64,000 nt of DNA from DSYU01 sp964437595. Its GTDB lineage: Bacteria; Chloroflexota; Anaerolineae; Anaerolineales; Anaerolineaceae. This document shows positions 24,576-33,719 of this stretch, in pieces. The translations under genes and the position numbers were made by a program. The stretch lies in NCBI GenBank assembly GCA_964437595.1, contig CAYTHO010000001.1, forward strand, positions 142,524-206,523, given 5' to 3'. Below the pieces are notes generated by a model that worked only from the letters and a program-made list of their open reading frames with translations, ran no database searches and had not been told where the DNA came from. The stretch's first letter is position 1; each line of letters opens with the position of its first letter.

Positions 24576-26480
24576 TCAAAGTTCCAGAAAATACACTTCC
24601 ATCTCGCAGCGGAGACAGTTAAACCGAAGCGGGTATGTCTTGCCCTGCTCATCGATCAATGCCAGTGGCTCTTCTAAGCGAGCAGGCGGTTGTTTCGGTG
24701 CAAGGAATTTTGCGCAAGCGCCTAACTGGTGTTTGATGCAGTGCCTGGTCGTCATCACCTTCCTCCCGCGCATCTCCAGCCCGCTTTCTGCGGCTGGTTC
24801 TATTTGCGTGACGCCGTGCCTGCGGTAGAAAGCCTGCGCTTTTTCATTGAGCACATTGCCCATGTAAGTGAGTGTTTTCTCCGGGTAGGGGGCGTCATTC
24901 TGTATCGCGCCGCCTTGCTGCCGGGGAAAGTCAGCCAGGCGTTGTTTTTCCAGTTCTTCCAGAACCGCCCTGCGCAGCCCGTTCAGCGTAGCCAGTGGAA
25001 TAAAATACGGTTCGGGCAGGTCGCTTCGTAAAAAGGTGCACTCGAACGGGGTTCCACCCAGCTTGCGCAGCTGCTTTTCTACCGCAGCGGCGGCCTGCTC
25101 GGGCTTCTCTGCCCGAACTTTTTCGACAGCCAGTGCCGCCATAGCCTCGCAGCCATCTTCATCCCGGGCAAACAGCGCCAGCCCGCTCTGCGTAGCCGCC
25201 AGGCGAAACTGCACGCCAATCTTCCGCTCGGCCTGGCTCTTTTCCAATTGCGCTGTAAAAACCTGGTCGTGGTTGCGGTATACCATCGTGCCTACCATCA
25301 ACCCTTCCATCTTATCCGGAAAGATCGCCGCACCCTGTACATCATTGACCACCGTACCGGTCAGTTCGCGCTGTTTGTTAAAAAAGCACAATCCATCGCC
25401 ACGGTGAACTTCCGTGGCGCCACCACGGTGAACTTCCGTGGCGCCACCACGGTGAACTTCCGTGGCGCCGCGCTGAGTCTCCGCCGCGCTGCCCAGATAG
25501 AAACAGTTACGCCCCAACCGGGTCACCGTGCCCACCGGCTCGCCCAGCGACTTGGGAGTATCGATGGAACCCACCGGCTCTTTACGCCCGTGTAGAAAGT
25601 AAGATGTGTACCCGCGGTTGAAGGTTTTCCTAGGATCGGGTGTGAAATCCAGATTCACCTTCCCGGATGCTGCCGGGCGCAGTTTCTTTCCCTCCAGCAG
25701 CGCATCCAGCTTCTGGCGGTAATGCCCAACCACGTTCCGCACGTACGTGATATCCTTGAGCCGTCCCTCGATCTTGAATGAACACACCCCGGCGTCCAGC
25801 AGCGCCGCCAGGTCCTGGGTCAGGTTCAGATCGTGCAGCGAGAGCAGGTAGCGGTTATTTTCCAGCACGGCGCCGTTGCGGTCCACCAGCCGGTAAGCCC
25901 TGCGGCAGGGCTGCGCGCACTGCCCGCGGTTGCCGCTTCTCCCGCCCAGCGCGTAGCTCATGTAGCACTGCCCGCTGTAGCTGACGCACAATGCCCCGTG
26001 GATGAACGTTTCCAGTTCAACCTTCGTCTGCGCGCGGATCTGGCGGATTTGCTCCAGGCTCAACTCGCGCGCCAGGATCACCCGCCGGATGCCTACCTTT
26101 TCCAGAAAAGCGACTCGTTCCGGGGTATGGTTGTGCATCTGCGTGCTGGCGAAGAGCGGCAGTGGAGGCAGGTTCATCTCCAGCAGCCCTGTGTCCTGGA
26201 TGATCAGCGCATCCGTGCCGGCCTCGTACAGTTCCTGAGCCATCCGTTCTGCCTGGGGCAGTTCTTCATCATGGAGCAGTGTATTGAGCGTCACGTACAC
26301 TCGCGCCCAGTACCGGTGCGCATAGCGAACCAGTGCTTCAATATCACCCAGGCTGTTCCCAGCAGCCTCGCGCGCGCCAAACCGGGCAGCGCCAATATAG
26401 ATGGCGTCTGCTCCACAGTTAATCGCCGCCATTCCCGTTTCCAGGTCTTTAGCCGGTGCTAGCAGTTCAATTCGTTCCAT
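24576..26480 (-). CDS. Peptidase U32 family protein with an in-frame palindromic repeat insert
   Basis: This 634-residue protein contains the U32 signature around residues 157-175 (ETFIHGALC...GQCYMS) and the usual N-terminus (ELLAPAKDLETGMAAINCGADAIYIG). Family members act in tRNA or rRNA hydroxylation (TrhP, RlhA) or as collagenase-like proteins. The length and the extra C-terminal region with CxxC cysteines (FNCLRCEM at the end) fit the long RlhA-type branch, so an RNA hydroxylation role is more plausible than peptidase. Residues about 337-361 are three copies of GATEVHRG from a 24-bp DNA repeat, an insertion in a loop-like region. The gene sits 12 bp downstream of the thioesterase gene. 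Confidence 0.88.
   Translation of the reverse strand: MERIELLAPAKDLETGMAAINCGADAIYIGAARFGAREAAGNSLGDIEALVRYAHRYWARVYVTLNTLLHDEELPQAERMAQELYEAGTDALIIQDTGLLEMNLPPLPLFASTQMHNHTPERVAFLEKVGIRRVILARELSLEQIRQIRAQTKVELETFIHGALCVSYSGQCYMSYALGGRSGNRGQCAQPCRRAYRLVDRNGAVLENNRYLLSLHDLNLTQDLAALLDAGVCSFKIEGRLKDITYVRNVVGHYRQKLDALLEGKKLRPAASGKVNLDFTPDPRKTFNRGYTSYFLHGRKEPVGSIDTPKSLGEPVGTVTRLGRNCFYLGSAAETQRGATEVHRGGATEVHRGGATEVHRGDGLCFFNKQRELTGTVVNDVQGAAIFPDKMEGLMVGTMVYRNHDQVFTAQLEKSQAERKIGVQFRLAATQSGLALFARDEDGCEAMAALAVEKVRAEKPEQAAAAVEKQLRKLGGTPFECTFLRSDLPEPYFIPLATLNGLRRAVLEELEKQRLADFPRQQGGAIQNDAPYPEKTLTYMGNVLNEKAQAFYRRHGVTQIEPAAESGLEMRGRKVMTTRHCIKHQLGACAKFLAPKQPPARLEEPLALIDEQGKTYPLRFNCLRCEMEVYFLEL
25399..25470 (-). 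repeat. Three 24-bp palindromic direct repeats inside the U32 gene
   Basis: The unit is CCACGGTGAACTTCCGTGG plus CGCCA (plus strand), at 25399-25422, 25423-25446 and 25447-25470; the last unit ends in G. Each unit carries the inverted repeat CCACGG/CCGTGG around TGAACTT and is in frame, giving GATEVHRG three times. Flanking residues (AAETQR) look like the edge of the same class of coding palindromic element. Confidence 0.9.
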
Positions 26481-26492
26481 ACTTTCGCTTTT

Positions 26493-27269
26493 CTATTCCT
26501 TGCTTGCCCCCGAACGGCAGTTGTGCCATTGGATTGCGGCCTCAAATGCTTTCGCGCCGCTCTCCAGGTTCGTTCCGGTCAGGTACCAGCGGTCATTCTC
26601 GCCAGGGTAAAGCGCTTTTAAGAGGCTGACGCGCTCCCCGGGTTTGATCTCATTGATGTAATTGACTTGCAGCCATGCTGGGCGGCAGTCCGCGTAATCG
26701 CTTATCGAAAAACAATCGCTGATCCAATCAATATAGCGCACGTTGTTCACGTGGCCCATCAGGTCGATCATGCTGTATCCTGCCTGAAGCGTGTAGCATT
26801 CACTCAACCCTTCAGCCGCCGGTAGTTTTTCCAACCCTTCATCGATGGCGCTCTTTCCATTGTTGTCTGGCACGGGCAGGTCCAGTGCATTGTGCGGCAC
26901 AATCCGCCGGGCGCGGGTGTTCACCAGAACATACGCGGTGGTAGAAAGCGCCAGCAGCCGCCCATCCTCCCCGTTTACCTGATGGTCGCGCATAAAAAAC
27001 AGCTTTTGTTGGATGCCCTTTGGCCAGGTCTGGATGACCACTTTTTCGCCCATTTTCGGAAAGTCAAAAAAGCGCACCTTCTTGCGCGACAGAATCCATG
27101 CGAGTTCGCGCTGCATCAAATCGTGGTAGCCCACTCCCAGGTGTTCGGCGTGGCTGGAGGCAATGTCCTGCATCCAGGTAAAAAACATGGATAACTTCAA
27201 CCGTGCCTGAAAATCCGTGTCCGACGATTTGACTGTAAATTCTTCCTGCCAAATGGTTTGTACTGCCAT
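26493..27269 (-). CDS. Acyl-ACP thioesterase-like hotdog protein
   Basis: This 258-residue protein has two hotdog halves. The N-terminal half has the acyl-ACP thioesterase pattern WQEEFTVKSSDTDFQARLKLSMFFTWMQDIASSHAEHLGVG, and the C-terminal half VNNVRYIDWISDCF. It would release fatty acids from acyl carrier protein in the cytoplasm. The open frame begins at 27422, but GGAAGG lies 6 bp before ATG 27269, the length then matches bacterial FatA-like enzymes, and the earlier residues do not resemble the family. It is followed after 12 bp by the U32 gene, so one transcript is likely. Confidence 0.85.
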   Translation of the reverse strand: MAVQTIWQEEFTVKSSDTDFQARLKLSMFFTWMQDIASSHAEHLGVGYHDLMQRELAWILSRKKVRFFDFPKMGEKVVIQTWPKGIQQKLFFMRDHQVNGEDGRLLALSTTAYVLVNTRARRIVPHNALDLPVPDNNGKSAIDEGLEKLPAAEGLSECYTLQAGYSMIDLMGHVNNVRYIDWISDCFSISDYADCRPAWLQVNYINEIKPGERVSLLKALYPGENDRWYLTGTNLESGAKAFEAAIQWHNCRSGASKE

Positions 27270-27420
27270 GCGCGCCTTCCAAAGGTTAATGCATCCAAGG
27301 ATAACACGATTTTGGAAATTGTCGAAAGAATCCCCCGCTGCAGGTAGGGGATTCCCCCATCCTTTTCGGGGAAATGCCGTCTGGTCATCCTGATACGTGA
27401 TGCGTAGAATCATGAGTATC

Positions 27421-27573
27421 AAGGATTATTATCCTTTGAGCGGACCTATCCCCTGCCACCGGGAACCCAGCCCATAAAAGATTTTCGCGGTGGTTGTGGT
27501 TATTTTCTCTCCGCTCTCGCCGCGGTCAGGCGCCTTGGGGGCAAGTGTCCTGACCGGGTGCGGTAATGCAGGG
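27421..27573. other. Structured intergenic region, possible RNA element or repeat
   Basis: The 369-bp gap between the thioesterase and acyltransferase genes holds a short hairpin (AAGGAT/ATCCTT, 27421-27436), an 8-bp hairpin (CGGTCAGG at 27524-27531 with CCTGACCG at 27549-27556) and a possible closing stem (CCCTGC 27451-27456 with GCAGGG 27568-27573, CCG with CGG inside). The nested pairing suggests a folded RNA of about 120 nt, but I recognise no known family and the SRP/6S signatures are missing. Confidence 0.35.
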
Positions 27574-27579
27574 AAGTAA

Positions 27580-27617
27580 AAAAAGACGGTGGTTTTGTCG
27601 ATCAGGCAAAACCACCG
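27580..27617 (-). terminator. Terminator after the acyltransferase gene
   Basis: On the minus strand, an 11-bp perfect stem (CGGTGGTTTTG with CAAAACCACCG, loop CCTGATCGA) is followed by a T-rich tail (TCTTTTTTT). It starts 22 bp past the gene's stop codon. Confidence 0.88.
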
Positions 27618-27638
27618 CTTCTTTATAAGTGCAGCATT

Positions 27639-28493
27639 TTAGCTGTATAGATTCCGCGCGTACATCAATAGCACCAACAGGCCTGATTCTACCGTCTTAA
27701 ACATTGCCGAGCGCAGCACCATTCGCGCCGACTGCTGTAAGGCCAGCCAGGTGCCTTTCCATGCCACCTGGGCCGCAGCTTTCGGAGTCGATATTCCTAT
27801 TCTTGGAGCCAGCCTCCGGCTCGCTTGCTGCAAGGCGTGCCCTGCCAGGCGGCGTCGGCTGTGCTGGCACAGCACGCCGATGCGCTGCATAATTTGCCCG
27901 GTAACTTCGTGCACGCGTTCCCGATCCTCAGTATTACCCTGGTATGTTACCGCTTCACCCACCGTCATCGCATACGGACCGTGCAGGTACCATGTTCCGA
28001 CCTCGGGTTTCCCTTCAACTTTGGTATGGATGTGGTGGAGCTTTTTCGACTCCAGGCTGATGCCGATCGGAATAACCGGCGCCCCGGTTGCCAGCGCCAT
28101 GCGCGCCGCGCCGCTGTGCGCCTTTTGAAAGCCATTTTCTGGGCTGATTTCTCCCTCGGGAAAGATAATCACTGTTCGCCCGGCCTTCAACAGGCGGATG
28201 CCTGTTTCTAGCGCTTCCTGGCCCTTACCGGCGACGACCGGCACATGCCCTGCCATGCGCAGCGAGCGCCCAAACAAGGGAACCTTGAACAGCGTTTCTT
28301 TGATCAGAATGGTGGTATGTTCTTTCGTGAGTACCGTTACATAAGCTGGGTCGGTAGTGCTGGGGTGGTTCACAACAAATATTTTCGCCCCTTTCGGTAA
28401 GGGAGTGGGGTTATGGATATCCGCCCGCACCACGCTGTGAATGTACACGTTAACAATCGCCCGCCCGATCTGATACCATAAATTTTGAAACAT
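27639..28493 (-). CDS. PlsC-like 1-acylglycerol-3-phosphate acyltransferase
   Basis: This 284-residue protein has the acyltransferase HxxxxD motif (VVNHPSTTDPAYV) and the later FPEGEISPENGF motif. It follows the LPLAT/PlsC pattern and would transfer an acyl group to lysophosphatidic acid or a similar acceptor at the inner face of the membrane. The C-terminal 80 residues are less conserved. It lies upstream of an acyl-ACP thioesterase on the same strand, but a strong terminator separates them, so coregulation is only possible. The start ATG has no clear ribosome site. Confidence 0.85.
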   Translation of the reverse strand: MFQNLWYQIGRAIVNVYIHSVVRADIHNPTPLPKGAKIFVVNHPSTTDPAYVTVLTKEHTTILIKETLFKVPLFGRSLRMAGHVPVVAGKGQEALETGIRLLKAGRTVIIFPEGEISPENGFQKAHSGAARMALATGAPVIPIGISLESKKLHHIHTKVEGKPEVGTWYLHGPYAMTVGEAVTYQGNTEDRERVHEVTGQIMQRIGVLCQHSRRRLAGHALQQASRRLAPRIGISTPKAAAQVAWKGTWLALQQSARMVLRSAMFKTVESGLLVLLMYARNLYS

Positions 28494-28757
28494 TTGCCAA
28501 CCTTAGCTGTAATCGTTTTTTTGAGAAGCGGCACCCGTGCAAAATGATTACATCAAATAATCGCGCCAAGGATACTGGCAAATGCCCGAGATGCTTTTAC
28601 CGGAAAGGAAACGTTATTATAATCACGATCTCAACATTAATAACCCACGAAATCCGTTTTCGATACACCTGTAGCATGAATGTAGGATTCTGTAAGGTTT
28701 CTTCAATCCATCGCCCGTGCCGCGCTTGCGTGGTAATTTAGTGGTAACATATTCCCC

Positions 28758-30332
28758 ATGCGTTTTCGTATCATCCCCGCCTTTTTCTTCCTCATGATCC
28801 TGGTTTCAGCCTGCGTATCTCCAACGCCAGAGCCCACCCAAATCGATCCCCAGTCCGCCAGCGACATTGCCGTCAAAGCTGCGGTTGCTACCATGGTGGC
28901 GCGTACACTGGAAGCTCCGCCATCGCCCACGCCTACCGCCACGATAACACCCCTGCCCACCCGAACCCTCGCACCCTCCGCGGTTCCCGGCGCGCCCGAT
29001 CCGGCCCTGCTGCGCTCTAACCCGCACTACAAGCTGAACGTCGATTTTTCCTATGCCGAGCGGTATGGGAAGGTGACCGGGGAAATTGAGTATACCAACC
29101 GCTCCGGCGACACCCTCACCGAGCTGCGCCTCATGGTTGAATTGTTCGCATATCGCGATTTATTCACCTTTACCGGCTTGTGGTGGCAGGATGGTCAGGT
29201 GGTCGAGAATGCTTCCTGGGAAAGCATTCAGGTCCGGATTCCCCTACGGGAGCCGCTTCAGCCAGGCCAGAGCACCGGGCTGAAAATGACCTACGAGTTT
29301 CGCCTGCCTCCCCAGTCCTCGTTGAACAGCGAGCGGCCCTTGCCCATCGGCTACACCTCCCGCCAGGCTAATCTGGTGGACTGGTATCCCTTTATTCCGC
29401 CCTATCGGAACGGCACCGGCTGGCTGGCCCACCCACCCAGCTATTATGGCGAGCACCTCGTATATGATATGGCCGATTTCGAAGTCAATCTGCGCCTTAC
29501 AGACCAGCGCAGTGATCTCGTTGTCGCTGCCAGTGCTCCCGCCCGGCAAGATGGCGACTGGCTGCGCTACCGCATGGACAATGTGCGCAGTTTTGCCCTT
29601 TCTATCGGTCACGAATACGAGACAGAATCGGCTAAAGTTGGCGATATTACCATCACCAGCTATTACTTCATCCTGAACGCCTCCGCCGGTAAAACCGCCC
29701 TGCAAACCACGGTCGAGGCCGTCAAACTCTACCAGGAATTGTTTGGCCCCTATCCGCACTCCACCCTGGCCGTAGTGGAAGCCGACTTTTTTGACGGTAT
29801 GGAATACGATGGCCTGTTTTACGTCAGCCGCGCCTTTTATAACCAGCACGTACCCGACCAGCCAGGCGAGTACCTGGTCGCCATCGCCGCCCATGAGACG
29901 GCGCACCAGTGGTGGTTTGCTCTGATCGGCAACGATCAGGCCAATGAGCCCTGGTTGGATGAAGCCCTGTGCACCTACGCCGAACGATTATATTACGAGC
30001 GATATTACCCCGCCGCTCTCGACTGGTGGTGGTATTACCGCATCGATTACTACCGTCCGCGAGGCTGGGTCGACACCAGCGTGTACAACGCCAATGGCAC
30101 CCTCCAGACCTACCAGGATTACCGTAATGCCGTGTACCTGAACGGGGCCCATTTCTTTGAAGACCTGCGCGAGGCTGTCGGTGATGAGGCATTTTTTGCC
30201 TTTCTGAAAGATTACGCCGCTAGGTACTCCGGTCAGGTGGCCCTCAGCGTCGATTTTTTCGCCACGTTAAGCCAGCATACCCAGGTTGACCTTACACCTC
30301 TGCTAAAAAAATACTTCTTCTCAAAACAGTGA
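28758..30332 (+). CDS. M1-family metallopeptidase-like lipoprotein
   Basis: This 524-residue protein has a lipobox-like N-terminus (FFLMILVSAC, Cys19) and a Pro/Thr-rich linker, followed by a gluzincin aminopeptidase M1-type core. The zinc-binding motif is AAHETAHQWW with the third ligand Glu in NEPWLDEALCTY, spaced as in family M1. It is probably anchored on the outer face of the cytoplasmic membrane and trims extracellular peptides. The usual M1 exopeptidase GxMEN motif is weak (FDGMEYDGLFY), so specificity is uncertain. The 264 bp upstream are the divergent promoter zone with the acyltransferase gene; no reliable box is seen. The dUTPase gene starts 7 bp after it. Confidence 0.83.
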   Translation: MRFRIIPAFFFLMILVSACVSPTPEPTQIDPQSASDIAVKAAVATMVARTLEAPPSPTPTATITPLPTRTLAPSAVPGAPDPALLRSNPHYKLNVDFSYAERYGKVTGEIEYTNRSGDTLTELRLMVELFAYRDLFTFTGLWWQDGQVVENASWESIQVRIPLREPLQPGQSTGLKMTYEFRLPPQSSLNSERPLPIGYTSRQANLVDWYPFIPPYRNGTGWLAHPPSYYGEHLVYDMADFEVNLRLTDQRSDLVVAASAPARQDGDWLRYRMDNVRSFALSIGHEYETESAKVGDITITSYYFILNASAGKTALQTTVEAVKLYQELFGPYPHSTLAVVEADFFDGMEYDGLFYVSRAFYNQHVPDQPGEYLVAIAAHETAHQWWFALIGNDQANEPWLDEALCTYAERLYYERYYPAALDWWWYYRIDYYRPRGWVDTSVYNANGTLQTYQDYRNAVYLNGAHFFEDLREAVGDEAFFAFLKDYAARYSGQVALSVDFFATLSQHTQVDLTPLLKKYFFSKQ

Positions 30333-30339
30333 TCTTGCC

Positions 30340-30768
30340 ATGCCAACCCTGCGTTACTCTCGCCTCGACCCCAATGCCAGGCCGCCCGCCCGCAAGCACC
30401 CCACCGATGCTGGCGTAGATGTCTTCGCTAATGAAACCATCACCATCCCACCCTTTGCTGCCGCCCGCGTTCACACCGGCCTGACCTTTCATATCGCCCC
30501 TCAATACATGCTCCTGGCTAAACCTAAGAGCGGCAGCGATTTCCTTCTTGGCGCGGGTGTCATCGACCCCGGCTACCAGGGCGAGATCCTCATCAAAGTG
30601 GTCAATTACACCCCCAACCCCCTGACCATCCAGAAAGGCGATCCGCTCGCGCAGCTCGTCCAGGTCGCCATCTTCGCGGATTCCCTCGAAGAGGTTGCCC
30701 TGGAAGAAATCCATACGCAGCCAACCGCCCGTGGCGCCGATGGCGGCATCGCCCGCCAGAAAGATTAA
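30340..30768 (+). CDS. dut: Deoxyuridine triphosphatase
   Basis: This 142-residue protein shows the five dUTPase motifs in order: DAGVDVFANE (1), KPKSGSDF (2), GVIDPGYQGEI (3, with the catalytic Asp), QKGDPLAQLV (4) and RGADGGIARQKD (5). It hydrolyses dUTP to dUMP and pyrophosphate as a trimer, limiting uracil in DNA and feeding thymidylate synthesis. Motif 5 departs from the usual RGxGGFGSTG. It lies 7 bp after the M1 peptidase gene with no terminator, so it is probably cotranscribed. Confidence 0.92.
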   Translation: MPTLRYSRLDPNARPPARKHPTDAGVDVFANETITIPPFAAARVHTGLTFHIAPQYMLLAKPKSGSDFLLGAGVIDPGYQGEILIKVVNYTPNPLTIQKGDPLAQLVQVAIFADSLEEVALEEIHTQPTARGADGGIARQKD

Positions 30769-30861
30769 TCAGATCACGTCCCTTCATCCGAAACGCTTGC
30801 CCGTTTTTCACTTCTGTGAAAAAATAATTGCAAGTCATCCCCTCTGCGGCAGGCTTTCGCA

Positions 30862-33522
30862 ATGATCTCCATTTGCCACCTAACCTGTAACGATCAACCT
30901 AATCCGCTTGGTATCGATATCCTCCCGCCCCGGTTTTCCTGGCAGTTCCAGTCGACAGAACACAGCCAGGCACAAAGCGCTTACCGCATACTGGCGGCAA
31001 CCAGCCTGGGGCTTCTCCGCCAGCAACATGCCGATCTATGGGATTCTGGCCGCGTGGTTTCGGATCAATCCATACAGGTTCGCTACGCGGGGCGCGGTTT
31101 GGCGTCTCGCCAGCGCGTTTTCTGGCAGGTAAAAGCCTGGGACCAGGATGGTGCGGAAACGGCGTGGAGCGAGCCGGCCTGGTTTGAAACGGGCCTGCTC
31201 CAGCCTGAAGACTGGCATGGTCAGTGGATTGCCCATCCAGAAGCCTCCTGGGCCGAAACCCGCCCGGCTCCATTTTTCCGTAAAGTGGTCAATTTCGGCG
31301 CTGTTTGCCGCGCCCGCGTTTATCTTTGTGGGCTGGGCTACCACGAGTTGTACTTGAACGGCGCAAAAGTAGGGGATGCTGTCCTATCCCCTGCATTCAC
31401 CCGTTACGACCGGCGTGCGTTATACCTTACCTATGATGTAACCGCATTACTCCAGGCTGGTGAAAACGTGTTTGGCGTCATTCTTGGCAACGGCTTTTAC
31501 AATCAAGCCGCCCGCGATGCCTGGTACTTCGAAAAAAGCCCCTGGCGTGCCTCTCCCCGCCTGCTTTTCCAGGCGCATATCGAGCTGGAGGGCGGCGGCG
31601 AGCTGATCCTAACCAGTGACGCCAGTTGGAAAACAGCCGAAGGTCCCATCCGCTTGGATGCCACCCGCCTGGGCGAAACCTACGATGCGCGCCTGGAACT
31701 GCCCGGCTGGAATTCCGCCGGGTACGACGATTCTGCATGGCTTCCCGCCCGTATTGTGGATGCCCCGCGCGGGAAGCTGGCTGCGCAGAGCCTGCCGCCC
31801 ATTCGTGTCACCCGTACGCTGCGCCCTGTCAAGCTGTGGCAGACTTCCACCGGTGCCACCGTTTATGACATGGGCCAGAACATGTCTGGTTGGGCGCGTC
31901 TGTGCGTTTCTGGCCCGGCTGGCAGCCAGGTAACCCTGCGTTACGGGGAGTTGCTTGGCCCTGATAGTTCTGTCGATCAATCCAATATCAACTCCTTCGT
32001 TCATCCTGAGGAAGGCGAATTTCAAGTGGATCGCTACATTCTGAAGGGCCAGGGCGTAGAGACCTACGAGCCGCGCTTCACGTACCACGGCTTCCAATAT
32101 GTTGAAATTTCCGGCGCGCCCGCTTCCCTCACGCTCGATGACTTGCAGGGCTGCCTTGTCCACACGGATTTCACCCGGGCCGGGTCGTTTACCTGTTCGA
32201 GCGAACGGGGTAACCGACTGCAGTCCTGTACCGAGTGGTCATACGCCAGCAACTTCGTTGGTGTTCCCACCGACTGTCCCCAGCGCGAGAAGAATGGCTG
32301 GACTGGCGATGCCCACCTGGCTGCTGAGGCTGGCCTGTACAACTTCCACGCTGAAACCGCCTATTGGAAATGGCTGGATGACCTGGCCGATGAGCAGCGC
32401 GAGGATGGCGCCCTGCCTGGCATTGTCCCTACCAGTGGTTGGGGCTACGAGTGGGGTAACGGCCCCTGCTGGGACAGCGCTGCTGTCCTCATCCCATGGT
32501 ACATTTACCTTTACCGCGGCGATTTGGCCATCCTGGCCCGCTCTTATCCCATGATCCGCCGCTACCTGGAATATCTCGGAACAAAATCTGGCGGCGAGGG
32601 TGATCTGCTGGCGCTTGGGCTGGGCGATTGGGTGCCTCCTTATGGTCGCCCAGAGGATTATACCGCGCCGCTAAGACTGCTGTCGAGCGCTTACTTTTAC
32701 ATGGATGCGCAGATTGCCAGCCGGGTTGCGGAGTTGTTAGGCTATTCAGAAGATGCCCGGCGCTATGCGGATTGGGCTGATTCCCTCTCCCAGCGTTTCA
32801 ATGCGTTGTTTTATGACCCAATCAGCGGTTTGTACGCTGGCGGCTCGCAAACGGCGCAGGGCATGGCCCTGTACGCTGGCCTGGTTCAGCCGGATGAGCG
32901 CCCGCGCGTGGCCCGCCAGCTTGTCGCTGAGATCCGACAGCAGAAAGGGCGCATCAACGCTGGAATTCACGGCGCCAAAGCTGTGCTGAATGCGCTGGCG
33001 GAGAACGGTTTCCACGACCATGCCTACCACCTCATCACTCAGCCGCAGTATCCCGGTTGGGCCTGGTGGCTCGCGCAGGGGGCCACCACACTCTGGGAAA
33101 CCTGGGACGGCGCTGCCTCGCGCAACCACATCATGTTTGGCGATATTTCTGCCTGGTTCTATAAATACCTGGCCGGAATCCGCCCGGACCCCGAACGGCC
33201 TGGTTTCAAGCATGTGCTGATCCGTCCCTACCTGGCTGAAGGGTTGGATTGGGTTCGCGCCGATTACGAAAGCCCGTATGGCGCCGTCCGTTCTGCCTGG
33301 CAGCGCCGCGGCGATACCTTCCAATTAGAAGTTACCCTCCCGCCCAATACAACTGGTTGGATATACCTGCCCAGGCTGCGCCCTGGCACCGTTCGCGTGG
33401 ATGGAGCAACGCTGGAAGAGGCCCGGCTGCAGTTTGTCACTCAGCGCACCGGTGGCATCGTTGTTCAGGTAGGCTCGGGCACCTGGAAGTTCCAGTGCGC
33501 CATAACCCTCAGCAAGGTCTGA
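30862..33522 (+). CDS. Alpha-L-rhamnosidase, GH78
   Basis: This 886-residue protein has N-terminal beta-sandwich domains and an (alpha/alpha)6 catalytic barrel with the GH78 signature VPTDCPQREKNGWTGDAH (two acidic residues before and after the Trp) and the later TTLWETWDG with the general base Glu. A C-terminal beta-domain completes the fold. There is no signal peptide, so it acts in the cytoplasm on imported rhamnosides. It is coregulated, if at all, with the upstream dUTPase (93 bp gap). With the beta-mannosidase it shows a cytoplasmic glycan or glycoside-degrading ability. Confidence 0.93.
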   Translation: MISICHLTCNDQPNPLGIDILPPRFSWQFQSTEHSQAQSAYRILAATSLGLLRQQHADLWDSGRVVSDQSIQVRYAGRGLASRQRVFWQVKAWDQDGAETAWSEPAWFETGLLQPEDWHGQWIAHPEASWAETRPAPFFRKVVNFGAVCRARVYLCGLGYHELYLNGAKVGDAVLSPAFTRYDRRALYLTYDVTALLQAGENVFGVILGNGFYNQAARDAWYFEKSPWRASPRLLFQAHIELEGGGELILTSDASWKTAEGPIRLDATRLGETYDARLELPGWNSAGYDDSAWLPARIVDAPRGKLAAQSLPPIRVTRTLRPVKLWQTSTGATVYDMGQNMSGWARLCVSGPAGSQVTLRYGELLGPDSSVDQSNINSFVHPEEGEFQVDRYILKGQGVETYEPRFTYHGFQYVEISGAPASLTLDDLQGCLVHTDFTRAGSFTCSSERGNRLQSCTEWSYASNFVGVPTDCPQREKNGWTGDAHLAAEAGLYNFHAETAYWKWLDDLADEQREDGALPGIVPTSGWGYEWGNGPCWDSAAVLIPWYIYLYRGDLAILARSYPMIRRYLEYLGTKSGGEGDLLALGLGDWVPPYGRPEDYTAPLRLLSSAYFYMDAQIASRVAELLGYSEDARRYADWADSLSQRFNALFYDPISGLYAGGSQTAQGMALYAGLVQPDERPRVARQLVAEIRQQKGRINAGIHGAKAVLNALAENGFHDHAYHLITQPQYPGWAWWLAQGATTLWETWDGAASRNHIMFGDISAWFYKYLAGIRPDPERPGFKHVLIRPYLAEGLDWVRADYESPYGAVRSAWQRRGDTFQLEVTLPPNTTGWIYLPRLRPGTVRVDGATLEEARLQFVTQRTGGIVVQVGSGTWKFQCAITLSKV

Positions 33523-33695
33523 ATCAAGCCGCCCGCAGCAGGCAGTCGCTCCTCTGCTTTCGCATCCCGCTCTCTGAGTGGCTTCGCGTAGCAGCGTAAG
33601 GCGTCATGGAATGAGGGCGGTGCCTGCGCGCGCCCTTGACTGGAAACAATAAAAATACAGAATGATCATCAACATATGGGCGATATGGTTTCAAA

Positions 33696-33719
33696 ATGAT
33701 ACAATACCTGGTGTATCAT
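33696..33719. repeat. Inverted repeat overlapping the HD-GYP start codon
   Basis: ATGATAC, 10 bp, then GTATCAT (7-bp perfect arms) ends inside the start codon. No ribosome site is visible before the ATG. It could be a repressor site or an mRNA hairpin sequestering the start. Confidence 0.4.

Noticed and set aside
25399..25470. CRISPR-like short repeats
   Set aside because: Repeats are immediately adjacent without spacers and lie in a coding frame.
27421..27573. SRP or 6S RNA
   Set aside because: The conserved SRP tetraloop motif (GGAAGCAGC-type) and the 6S central bubble pattern are absent.
28544..28741. Small ORF in the gap before the M1 peptidase gene
   Set aside because: No ribosome site and no recognisable protein; overlaps the likely promoter zone.
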